Shown: one piece after another, positions 17,733 to 25,095 of the stretch
Position numbering within the stretch: the first letter of the stretch is position 1
How the letters are laid out: each line of letters opens with the position of its first letter
NCBI RefSeq assembly: GCF_004362975.1
Contig: NZ_SNXO01000026.1
Location: 1-32,993, forward strand
DNA: 32,993 nucleotides
Direction of reading: 5' to 3'
Source: Aminicella lysinilytica
GTDB taxonomy: Bacteria > Bacillota > Clostridia > Peptostreptococcales > Anaerovoracaceae
Translations under genes and position numbers: made by a program
The notes under the pieces: model-generated
The model's database searches: none
Told to the model about the DNA's origin: nothing
The model's input: only the letters and a program-made list of their open reading frames with translations

Positions 17733-19011
17733 CTCTAAGCAACCTCCTTACCTCTCCAATAAGGTATAATGATCCGGCAAAAAGTATCAGATCATAGTCT
17801 CCCCTGTGTGACATTGCATGATCCACTGCTTTCTGCGGTGTTTCCATTATAATGCATTTTGCCCCTTTTGCATATATCTTTTGCGCAAGTTCTGCGGCAT
17901 TCATCTTCCGCGGGTTCTGCGGCTGAGTCGCTACGAACTCATCGGTTATGTCGCAGAAGTTGTCAAGTATCTCGCTTACGTCCTTATCTGCCAGTATTCC
18001 AACGACCATGAGTATGCGTTTCCCCGCAAAATGTTTGCGGATGGTATTCCTCAGGCTCAATGATCCGTCGGGGTTATGGGCTCCGTCGATTATAACAAAG
18101 GGATCCCTGGCCATGATCTCGAAGCGCCCTATTTGCCTGGCTTTCTTCATTCCCGCAGCTATGGCTTCATCGCTGACGCAGATCTTCCCCTGCGCATTCA
18201 TTAAAGTCAGAGCGTACATCGCCGCCATGGCATTGCTTATCTGGTACTCTCCGCCCATGGAAATTTCCATGCTCCTGTACTTTTTGTCCATGATGTCCAC
18301 ATCGAAAACACAGCCTTCCAAGGTCTCGCGCAGTACCTGCGGTCTGAGTTTTGTTGCATCGTAAAGGTCAGCTTCGCATTCTGCAGCCCTGGCAACAAAA
18401 ACTTCCCTGGCATCATCTTTGTCTGTATTGATGACTACAGGGCAGCCGTTTTTGATTATGCCGGCCTTCTCGAAGGCTATCTTAGCGATGGTATCGCCCA
18501 GGCGGTCTGTATGGTCCAGGGAAATCGACCCGATAACCGAACAAAGAGGCGACTTCACTACATTGGTGGAATCGCCGCGGCCGCCGAGGCCTACTTCAAG
18601 GACTGCATAATCGCAGCCCTTCTCTTTCAGATACAGGAAAGCTATGGCCGTTACGATCTCAAATTCCGTAGGCGAATCATGGCCTTCCTTTACCATTTCT
18701 CTGGATTTTTCCAGAACCCTGTCTGTATAACTGTTCAGGTCATCGTCTGAAATGTACTCTCCGTCAAACTCTATACGCTCGTTGAAAACTTCCAGAAATG
18801 GCGAAGTGTACAGGCCCGCCTTATATCCGGCGGCCCGCAGCACCTCATATATGTATTTACAAATAGAACCTTTTCCATTGGTCCCGGCAACGTGGATCAC
18901 CTTCAGATCATCCTGAGGGTTACCCAGTTTCTCCAGGATAACATTCATCCTTTCGAGTCCTAATACACTACCGAAACGTTCAAATTCGTGGATCTTATCT
19001 ATTGCTCCCAT
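17695..19011 (-). CDS. folC: Bifunctional folylpolyglutamate/dihydrofolate synthase
   Basis: A 438-residue Mur-ligase-fold enzyme that adds glutamates to folates. The ATP loop GTNGKGS is at 43-49, SPFLEVFNERI at about 70-80, and SLDHT...LGDTIAKIAFEKAGIIK carries the usual carbamylated-lysine region. A C-terminal ligase domain contains IDGAHNPDG. Length is normal. Its ATG overlaps the valS stop (TAATG). valS-folC is a common Firmicutes pair. Confidence 0.95.
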   Translation of the reverse strand: MGAIDKIHEFERFGSVLGLERMNVILEKLGNPQDDLKVIHVAGTNGKGSICKYIYEVLRAAGYKAGLYTSPFLEVFNERIEFDGEYISDDDLNSYTDRVLEKSREMVKEGHDSPTEFEIVTAIAFLYLKEKGCDYAVLEVGLGGRGDSTNVVKSPLCSVIGSISLDHTDRLGDTIAKIAFEKAGIIKNGCPVVINTDKDDAREVFVARAAECEADLYDATKLRPQVLRETLEGCVFDVDIMDKKYRSMEISMGGEYQISNAMAAMYALTLMNAQGKICVSDEAIAAGMKKARQIGRFEIMARDPFVIIDGAHNPDGSLSLRNTIRKHFAGKRILMVVGILADKDVSEILDNFCDITDEFVATQPQNPRKMNAAELAQKIYAKGAKCIIMETPQKAVDHAMSHRGDYDLILFAGSLYLIGEVRRLLRDAEKDKKGDPVL

Positions 19012-21752
19012 TATTTTCCGACCTTTTCCGCTACTGTAGCCAGCTGTTCTGTGACCTTAGAAAGCATTTCCTCATACTGAGCCTGTTTGGCCTTTTCCTC
19101 ATCTACTACTTTCTGTGGCGCCTTGGATACGAAGCCCTGGTTTGAAAGTTTCTTCTCTACTCTGGTAACTTCGCCTTCCAGACGTTTCTTCTCCTTGGTC
19201 AGACGATCGAATTCAGCGTTGTAATCTACCAGTTCATCCAGCGGTATGAATATCTGCGCCCCTGCGATAACTGCCGACATAACGTCTTCAGGTGCCTTGG
19301 CGGCGTCATCCACATAGCTTATTTCAGTAATGTTTGCCAGGTCTCTGATATATCTTTCTCCTGCCTTGATCCTGTCCATATCTGCGCCTTCAGCGAAAAT
19401 GACAGCAGTCAGTTTTCTGGAAGGAGCGGCTTCTGCTTCAGCTCTGATATTTCTTATAGCTGATATGGCCTCCATAGACATGTTCAGAATTGCCTCTTCT
19501 GATTCGAAATGCCTCTTATCGCTGTAAACAGGCCAGCTGGCATTGATCAGATAACCCTTAGGATTGTTCTGCAGTTCGCAGGTCGAATGAGGCAGGAAGC
19601 TCCATATTTCCTCCGTAATGAACGGCATGAATGGGTGAAGCATCTCCAGCATATTCTTAAGAGCTACGACTAGAACAAACCTTGCTACCTTTTTGTCCTC
19701 CTCGTCATCACTCCAGAGACGTTTCTTGACTATTTCTATGTACCAGTCGCAGTACTCGTTCCAGATCAGGTCATATACCCTCTGTCCGGCCATAGCCAGA
19801 TCGAACTTATCCATAGCTTCCGTCACATACTTAACGCTTTCATTGACCCTGCTGATCATCCACTTGTCCTCATCTTTAAGGGCTATGTAACTGAAATCAT
19901 CAGTGTCTCCGCAGGCCATACCACAACAATCTGCACAGCATTTAGCCAGTGGCCTGAAGTTGTCGTCTTCATCCTTAATGTTCATAATGACGAATCTGGA
20001 TGCGTTCCAGAGTTTGTTGGCAAAGTTTCTGGCAGCTATCATTCTCTCGTCCTGATAACGCATATCGTTGCCCGGGGTTATGCCCGTAGTCAGCATGAAT
20101 CTCAGAGCGTCGGCTCCGTATTTGTCTATCTCCAGCAGCGGATCTATGCCGTTGCCGAGGGATTTGCTCATTTTTCTGCCCTGGGCGTCTCTCACGAGGC
20201 CGTGAACATATACATACTCAAAAGGTGGCTCGCCCATGGCTTCGCAGCCGGAGAATACCATTCTTACTATCCAGAAGAATATGATGTCATAGCCTGTTAC
20301 CAGAACGTTGGTAGGATAGAAATAATCCAGATCTTCAGTCTTGTCAGGCCAGCCCAATGTTGAGAATGGCCACAGTGCTGATGAGAACCATGTATCCAGA
20401 ACGTCCTCGTCCTGGTGTATATGCTTGCTTCCGCACTTAGGGCAAACTGTAGGATCCTCTTCTTCTACGATTATTTCGCCGCAGTCCTCACAGTACCAGG
20501 CCGGTATCCTGTGGCCCCACCACAACTGTCTGGAAATGCACCAGTCTCTGATGTCATATAGCCAATGAAGGTAAGTTTTCTGGAATCTTTCCGGCACATG
20601 CTTGAGTTTCCCGGATTCTGCCGCTTCTATAGCAGGTTTGGCCAGATCTTCCATCTTTACAAACCACTGATCAGAAAGCATAGGTTCGATTACTGTATGA
20701 CACCTGTAGCATTCGCCTACAGGGATGACCATTTCCTCTGTTTTTACCAGATAGCCTGCGGCATCCAGGTCTGCGACCCACTGCTTCCTGCATTCATATC
20801 TGTCCATACCTGCGTATTTACCTGCCAGGTCGTTCATTGTAGCATCCAGGTTTATGCAGGAAAGTACTTCCAGGTCATGTCTCTCTCCGACTTCAAAATC
20901 GTTAGGGTCGTGAGCCGGCGTGATCTTAACTGCTCCGGTTCCCTTCTCCGGATCTGGATACGGGTCAGCTATAATAGGTATTTCCTTGCCGACTAAAGGC
21001 AGGATCACCTTCTGTCCGACCATATCCTTATATCTCTCATCTTCAGGATTTACTGCTATGGCCACATCGCCGAACATTGTCTCTGGTCTGGATGTAGCTA
21101 CGACCATATCCTTGCCGCCCTTTTCGGCAGCCGGATATCTGAAATACCAGTATAGTCCGTTCTTGTCCTCATGCTCTACCTCGGCGTCAGATAATGACGT
21201 TCCGCAGCTTGGGCACCAGTTGATAAGCCTGTTACCTTTATATATAAGTCCTTTTTTGTACAGTTTAACAAAGAAAGTCCTTACGGCCTTGCTGCAGCCT
21301 TCATCCATGGTGAAACGCTCGCGGCTCCAGTCGCATGAATCGCCCAGCTTCCTGCACTGACGCGTGATCCTGCCGCCGTATTCCTTTTTCCATGCCCAGG
21401 CACGCTTCAGGAATTCTTCACGGCCGAGATCCTCTTTCTCCAGGCCTTCCTCTTCTCTTATTTTGTTCACTACCTTTACCTCGGTAGCTATGCTGGCGTG
21501 GTCTGAACCCGGCAACCACAGAGCGCTGTAGCCCTGCATCCTCTTCCATCTGATGAGTACGTCCTGGAGAGTCTGATCCAGAGCGTGGCCCATATGAAGC
21601 TGCCCCGTGATATTAGGAGGCGGCATCACTATAGTGAAAGGTTTCTTGCTTCTGTCCACCTGTGCCTTGAAAGCGCCGTTTTCCTCCCACATCTGATAGA
21701 TCCTGTCTTCGAAATCTTTAGGATCATAAGTCTTAGCTAAATTCTTTTCCAT
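19011..21752 (-). CDS. valS: Valyl-tRNA synthetase with a Cys-rich insertion
   Basis: A 913-residue class I aminoacyl-tRNA synthetase. HMGH is at 53-56 and KMSKS at 527-531. The editing domain holds TSRPETMFGDVA (about 220-231). Zinc-type Cys pairs are at 180-183, 421-424 and 437-440. A C-terminal coiled coil (about 845-913) is the ValRS-specific tRNA arm. Between the catalytic and anticodon-binding domains (about 592-626) lies an extra segment, CCADCCGMAC, with five cysteines, not usual in the family. It is controlled by the T-box leader directly upstream. Confidence 0.97.
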   Translation of the reverse strand: MEKNLAKTYDPKDFEDRIYQMWEENGAFKAQVDRSKKPFTIVMPPPNITGQLHMGHALDQTLQDVLIRWKRMQGYSALWLPGSDHASIATEVKVVNKIREEEGLEKEDLGREEFLKRAWAWKKEYGGRITRQCRKLGDSCDWSRERFTMDEGCSKAVRTFFVKLYKKGLIYKGNRLINWCPSCGTSLSDAEVEHEDKNGLYWYFRYPAAEKGGKDMVVATSRPETMFGDVAIAVNPEDERYKDMVGQKVILPLVGKEIPIIADPYPDPEKGTGAVKITPAHDPNDFEVGERHDLEVLSCINLDATMNDLAGKYAGMDRYECRKQWVADLDAAGYLVKTEEMVIPVGECYRCHTVIEPMLSDQWFVKMEDLAKPAIEAAESGKLKHVPERFQKTYLHWLYDIRDWCISRQLWWGHRIPAWYCEDCGEIIVEEEDPTVCPKCGSKHIHQDEDVLDTWFSSALWPFSTLGWPDKTEDLDYFYPTNVLVTGYDIIFFWIVRMVFSGCEAMGEPPFEYVYVHGLVRDAQGRKMSKSLGNGIDPLLEIDKYGADALRFMLTTGITPGNDMRYQDERMIAARNFANKLWNASRFVIMNIKDEDDNFRPLAKCCADCCGMACGDTDDFSYIALKDEDKWMISRVNESVKYVTEAMDKFDLAMAGQRVYDLIWNEYCDWYIEIVKKRLWSDDEEDKKVARFVLVVALKNMLEMLHPFMPFITEEIWSFLPHSTCELQNNPKGYLINASWPVYSDKRHFESEEAILNMSMEAISAIRNIRAEAEAAPSRKLTAVIFAEGADMDRIKAGERYIRDLANITEISYVDDAAKAPEDVMSAVIAGAQIFIPLDELVDYNAEFDRLTKEKKRLEGEVTRVEKKLSNQGFVSKAPQKVVDEEKAKQAQYEEMLSKVTEQLATVAEKVGK

Positions 21753-21765
21753 TACATTTTCCTTT

Positions 21766-21807
21766 CAAAAAATAATTAAGTCCTCTGCACGTTTAAGTGC
21801 AAAGGAC
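21766..21807 (-). terminator. T-box terminator hairpin
   Basis: Minus strand: an 11 bp stem GTCCTTTGCAC/GTGCAGAGGAC with a 6-base loop (21780-21807), followed by TTAATTATTTTTT. It competes with the antiterminator formed around the T-box sequence. Confidence 0.88.
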
Positions 21808-21985
21808 GAATATTTCCGCGGTACCACCTTTATTCCAGGCCGCCTGGGCCTGACTCTCATTTATTATCTATGGACTAAGAAGCAACCTTCAACGACTACT
21901 GCCTCCGGGATATCTCAGCCTTAGTATCCCGCTCTCTGTAAAGGATTTTCCGTTTACTCCTCTTCCTCACTGTCCTCCTATAAAA
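21766..21985 (-). promoter_or_regulatory. T-box riboswitch (tRNA-Val sensing) upstream of valS
   Basis: The T-box core AAGGTGGTACCGCGG lies at about 21816-21830 and precedes the terminator hairpin at 21780-21807. Stem I runs from GGAC at 21972-21975 to its partner at 21872-21875. The specifier loop has AGTA on its 5' side (21955-21958) and GAAGGTTG on its 3' side (21883-21890). The Val codon GUU at 21884-21886, preceded by GAAG and followed by a purine, is the likely specifier. The distal stem CGGGATA/TATCCCG is clear. Uncharged tRNA-Val should stabilise the antiterminator and allow transcription of valS and the genes behind it. Confidence 0.93.
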
Positions 21986-21997
21986 TTGTACTATAAC

Positions 21998-22025
21998 ATT
22001 TTATCACATTTCCAAACATAATCAA
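21998..22025 (-). promoter_or_regulatory. Probable promoter of the T-box/valS operon
   Basis: Minus strand -35 TTGATT (22020-22025) and -10 TAAAAT (21998-22003), 16 bp apart, place the start of transcription just ahead of stem I of the T-box. Other AT-rich hexamers nearby make the exact choice uncertain. Confidence 0.4.
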
Positions 22026-22083
22026 GTAAGAAATAACTGATTGTACTTTTGTTAATGCAAACAACATTTTTTGTTATAAGTTG

Positions 22084-22112
22084 TTGACAGAATACAAGTT
22101 TTGCTGTAATAT
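22084..22112 (+). promoter_or_regulatory. Strong sigma-A promoter of ilvE
   Basis: -35 TTGACA (22084-22089) is a perfect match and -10 TAATAT (22107-22112) follows after 17 bp. It faces away from the valS promoter. About 45 bases of AT-rich leader precede ilvE, with no attenuator or T-box visible. Confidence 0.8.
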
Positions 22113-22164
22113 AATAGAGTAATTTTTAGAAAATAGTATTAAATAAACGAAAAGAGGGACCAAA

Positions 22165-23235
22165 ATGAAATATGAATTTCCTGTAACCAAGACAACGGCT
22201 CCCAAGACCAAACCTGATGCAAAGGGCCTGAGGTTTGGAACCGTATTTACTGACCACATGTTTGTCATGGATTATAACGAGAAGGATGGATGGAACAACG
22301 GCAGAATAGTGCCTTATGGACCTATTACTTTGGATCCTGCAGCTGTGGTACTCCATTATGGACAGGAAATGTTTGAAGGCCTTAAAGCCTATAAGACCGC
22401 GGCCGGCAGAGTTCAGCTCTTCCGCCCTGATATGAATGCTAAGAGAACCAATAACACCAACGACAGGCTTTGTATACCTAAGGTTGACGAAGAACTCTTC
22501 GTAGACGCAATCAAAGCGCTGGTCAAGATCGACCAGGATTGGATACCTGAAGGCGAAGGCACTGCCCTTTACATCAGACCTTTCATCTTCGGAGATGAAG
22601 CCTTCCTGGGCGTAAGAAAATCCGCAACATATAAATTTATGATAATCCTGAGCCCTGTAGGCCCTTACTTTGAAAATGGCCTGGCTCCTACTAAGATGTA
22701 TGTAGAGGATGTCTATGTCAGAGCTGTCAAAGGCGGCACCGGCGAAGCTAAATGCGGCGGAAACTACGGTGGTTCCCTGAAGGCTCAGGAAATAGCTCAT
22801 GAAAAGGGATTCGAGCAGATCCTGTGGCTGGACGCTTATGAACAAAAGTACATTGAAGAGATCGGCGCAGCTAACGCTTTCTTCGTCATCGGCGATGAGA
22901 TCGTGACCAGCGCACTTAACGGATCGATTCTTCCGGGCATCACGAGAAATTCGATAATTGCCCTTTGCAAGAAAAAAGGATATAAGATTTCCGAAAGGAA
23001 AATATCAATAGATGAATTGGAAAACGCTTATCATGCAGGCCAGCTGAAGGAAATGTTTGCCTCCGGCACAGCTGCCATCGTATCTCCTGTCGGAGAGCTC
23101 CTTTATAAGGGCGAAGACATGGTCATCAATGACAACAAGATCGGCCCGGTAGCGCAGGAAATGTACGATACTATCTATGGGATCCAGACCGGTAAGATGG
23201 ATGATTTCATGGGATGGACCGTACCGGTGGAGTAG
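22165..23235 (+). CDS. ilvE: Branched-chain amino acid aminotransferase
   Basis: A 356-residue class IV PLP aminotransferase for the last step of valine, leucine and isoleucine synthesis or the first step of their breakdown. The HYGQEMFEGLKAY segment (about 64-76), the PLP lysine Lys196 in EAKCGGNYGGS, the EEIGAANAFF segment and SILPGITRNSII mark it as the longer, IlvE/BCAT type. AGAGGGA precedes the ATG. It lies divergently from the T-box-controlled valS, so both neighbours concern branched-chain amino acids. The next gene begins 2 bp after its stop. Confidence 0.96.
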   Translation: MKYEFPVTKTTAPKTKPDAKGLRFGTVFTDHMFVMDYNEKDGWNNGRIVPYGPITLDPAAVVLHYGQEMFEGLKAYKTAAGRVQLFRPDMNAKRTNNTNDRLCIPKVDEELFVDAIKALVKIDQDWIPEGEGTALYIRPFIFGDEAFLGVRKSATYKFMIILSPVGPYFENGLAPTKMYVEDVYVRAVKGGTGEAKCGGNYGGSLKAQEIAHEKGFEQILWLDAYEQKYIEEIGAANAFFVIGDEIVTSALNGSILPGITRNSIIALCKKKGYKISERKISIDELENAYHAGQLKEMFASGTAAIVSPVGELLYKGEDMVINDNKIGPVAQEMYDTIYGIQTGKMDDFMGWTVPVE

Positions 23236-23237
23236 AA

Positions 23238-24431
23238 ATGAATAATTCATTATCCGATTTAAACAACAAACTAAACGCCCTCTCCGTTTTTCGAAGTATA
23301 CTGGAGACCCCAGTGGTTTCCAGCCTTCAAAAACTTTTATATGCAATTGAAAACGGCTCCTTGGAATCTCAACTGAGGTGCTACGGAGCCTTTTCAAGTG
23401 CTTTATACAGAGAAGGCGGAAATTTAAGCCACTTTATAAGTGAGTTTATCAGAGAAGACGAAAACTTCTTTATGATAAAAACGACTGAAAATGCCATAAT
23501 AAGTCGTACTATCAGCAATTGTCTTGATGAGGAATTAACAGTTCTACAGGAACTGTCAGATTTAAAAACTCCTCAACTTATTGATTTGATTGATTACAAA
23601 AACTACTTACCTCATTGGGACAATTCGCAGGTAGATCTGAAAACCGAATATTATAAAATGATTGATGCCATACCTACTAAGGGATACGGCATTTTTGCAC
23701 GTTACCGTGCTTTTAAAATTGTTGACGGTAATTTAGTTCCTGTCAAGAACGCAGACCCTCAGACTATAGATTCGCTCTATGGATATGATCGGGAAAGAAA
23801 TCTGGTTCTGGAAAACACCCGGGCTCTTGCCGAAGGCAAAGGCGCCAGCAATGTTTTGTTGTATGGTGACGCCGGCACGGGCAAATCCTCTACTATCAAG
23901 GCCTGCGCTAACTATTTCCAAGGCATGGGCGTACGCCTTATTGAGTTTGACAAAAGTCAGCTTGCGGATATCCCCGCGATCATAGATGATCTCTACGACA
24001 GTCCTCTAAAGTTTATCTTTTTCATAGATGACTTAAGTTTTTCTGCCGGCGATGATTCTTTCTGTTTCCTGAAGGGGATCCTGGAAGGTAATGTTACGGG
24101 GAATTCTAAGAATATTGCTATATATGCCACCAGTAACAGACGGCATCTGGTCCGTGAGACGGGCGAGGAACGCCAGGGTACTGATATCCACTTAAATGAT
24201 ACGCTCCAGCAGACTATGAGTCTGTCGGCCCGTTTTGGTCTGACGATCACTTTCTCTAAGCCGGAGAAGGATCTGTATCTGGAGATCGTTGAGAAACTTG
24301 CCGGTGAGCATAATGTTCAGATGGATCGGGATGAGTTGTTCCACCGTGCGGAGGCTTTTGCTATCCGCCACAACGGACGCAGCCCACGAACAGCAAAACA
24401 ATTTTTAGAACTACTATGTATTGGATTATGA
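23238..24431 (+). CDS. DUF815-type AAA ATPase
   Basis: A 397-residue protein with an N-terminal helical region (about 1-190) and a C-terminal AAA domain. Walker A GDAGTGKSS is at 210-218, Walker B FIFFIDD at 259-265, and a sensor-like ATSNRRHLVRE segment follows. This matches the DUF815 family, whose function is not established. The start ATG 23238 has GGTGGAG 5 bases upstream, formed by the end of ilvE. Co-transcription with ilvE is likely. The 5' half is visibly AT-richer than the ATPase half. The stop is followed after 4 bp by the large palindromic element at 24436. Confidence 0.88.
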   Translation: MNNSLSDLNNKLNALSVFRSILETPVVSSLQKLLYAIENGSLESQLRCYGAFSSALYREGGNLSHFISEFIREDENFFMIKTTENAIISRTISNCLDEELTVLQELSDLKTPQLIDLIDYKNYLPHWDNSQVDLKTEYYKMIDAIPTKGYGIFARYRAFKIVDGNLVPVKNADPQTIDSLYGYDRERNLVLENTRALAEGKGASNVLLYGDAGTGKSSTIKACANYFQGMGVRLIEFDKSQLADIPAIIDDLYDSPLKFIFFIDDLSFSAGDDSFCFLKGILEGNVTGNSKNIAIYATSNRRHLVRETGEERQGTDIHLNDTLQQTMSLSARFGLTITFSKPEKDLYLEIVEKLAGEHNVQMDRDELFHRAEAFAIRHNGRSPRTAKQFLELLCIGL

Positions 24432-24435
24432 CTCA

Positions 24436-24712
24436 GGTGGGCATACAACAACCCACTAGTCCTCGTGCGCAGACAGCCCGTACGGCTTGTTCGCCAAGAG
24501 CAGAACACGCTGTGAACTAGCCGAAATAGCCAAAGTCTCCTTCAGAGACTTTAAAAGAGGATCCCATGGCAGAATCATACAAGTATGATTCTGCTCACGG
24601 CATTCTCTTTTTTTCGGCGTCAAACAGCACAGCGTGTTTAGCTGCTCTTGTTGTTCCCTTCGTCTCGGGCTGTAACTGCTCCTGCGGAAGCGTGGGATGC
24701 TGTACGCCCACC
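24436..24712 (+). repeat. Palindromic element, copy 1 (structured intergenic repeat)
   Basis: An imperfect 277 bp inverted repeat centred near 24582. Outer ends match: 24436-24456 is nearly the reverse complement of 24692-24712. Middle arms pair: GAGCAG 24498-24503 with CTGCTC 24642-24647, AACACGCTGTG 24504-24514 with CACAGCGTGTT 24628-24638, and GCCGAAA 24520-24526 with TTTCGGC 24612-24618. The left arm alone has a side hairpin, AAAGTCTC/GAGACTTT, at 24532-24552. The core is the terminator-like hairpin at 24553-24612. A homologous element lies in opposite orientation at 24841-25095. No ORF is conserved between copies, so an RNA or DNA structural role is more likely than a protein. Confidence 0.75.
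24553..24612 (+). terminator. Bidirectional terminator-like core of palindromic copy 1
   Basis: Outer stem AAAAGAGGAT (24553-24562) pairs with ATTCTCTTTT (24602-24611). Inside is a perfect 12 bp stem, GCAGAATCATAC/GTATGATTCTGC (24569-24594), with a 2-base turn. T runs lie on the 3' side of both strands, so it can end the ilvE-DUF815 transcript and anything coming from the other side. Confidence 0.75.
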
Positions 24713-24840
24713 TTTGCAGGTTGAAAGAGTCCTTGGTTTTAATTTTGATTACCAGATTCTCAGAATCGTCTTCCCTGTTATGGTTCAACAGTATGGTGTT
24801 CTCCCACAGGTATCTGGTTTGCAGTGGGCAACTAAGCGGC
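24713..24840. other. Spacer between the two palindromic copies
   Basis: No gene is supported here. It contains a small perfect palindrome, GATTCTCAGAATC, at 24755-24767 and a CCCAC/GTGGG hairpin at 24803-24828. No convincing -35/-10 pair was found on either strand. Open frames covering it are not conserved and look like chance. Confidence 0.4.
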
Positions 24841-25095
24841 ACTTTCCGAGACCTGAACGATTCCGCAGGAGCAGGTTCAATCATAGTCGCAGACGAGTAA
24901 CAAGGACAGACAAATGTGCGGCGCTGTCTGAGTTGAAATAAAAAAGAGGATTCTGCAGAGTAAATCGTACTTGTATGATTTACTCAAGGGATTCTCTTTT
25001 TAAAGGCTCCGAAGGAGACTTGAGATATTTCAACGAGTTCGCCGCATATTCTGTCCTTGACGAGTGAGACTATATGATTGTCTGCGACGAGGACT
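24841..25095 (-). repeat. Palindromic element, copy 2 (inverted relative to copy 1)
   Basis: Homologous to copy 1 when read on the minus strand. Arms pair as AAGGACAGA 24902-24910 with TCTGTCCTT 25050-25058, ATGTGCGGCG 24914-24923 with CGCCGCATAT 25040-25049 (one G-U), and GTTGAAA 24932-24938 with TTTCAAC 25028-25034. The side hairpin (AGGCTCC...GGAGACTT, 25003-25021) is now on the right arm, as expected for an inverted copy. The minus strand just after the secreted-protein stop reads GTCCTCGTCGCAGACA, matching GTCCTCGTGCGCAGACA at 24459-24475 of copy 1. The left boundary is approximate. Confidence 0.72.
24941..25001 (-). terminator. Bidirectional terminator-like core of palindromic copy 2
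   Basis: Outer stem AAAAAGAGGAT (24941-24951) pairs with ATTCTCTTTTT (24991-25001), as in copy 1. The inner stem, GAGTAAATCGTAC/GTATGATTTACTC (24958-24985), differs in its lower half from copy 1 yet remains paired with one G-U. It probably ends the transcript of the secreted-protein gene. Confidence 0.75.

Noticed and set aside
22126-22845. Minus-strand open frame of 239 codons
   Set aside because: It is antisense to ilvE, with no ribosome site and chance-like composition.
24456-24884. Minus-strand open frame of 142 codons through the palindromic region
   Set aside because: It crosses the terminator core and the homologous copy does not keep the frame, so it is not coding.
24436-25095. CRISPR array or tRNA-like genes in the repeat region
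   Set aside because: There are only two inverted copies with no regular short direct repeats or spacers, and no tRNA cloverleaf could be drawn.
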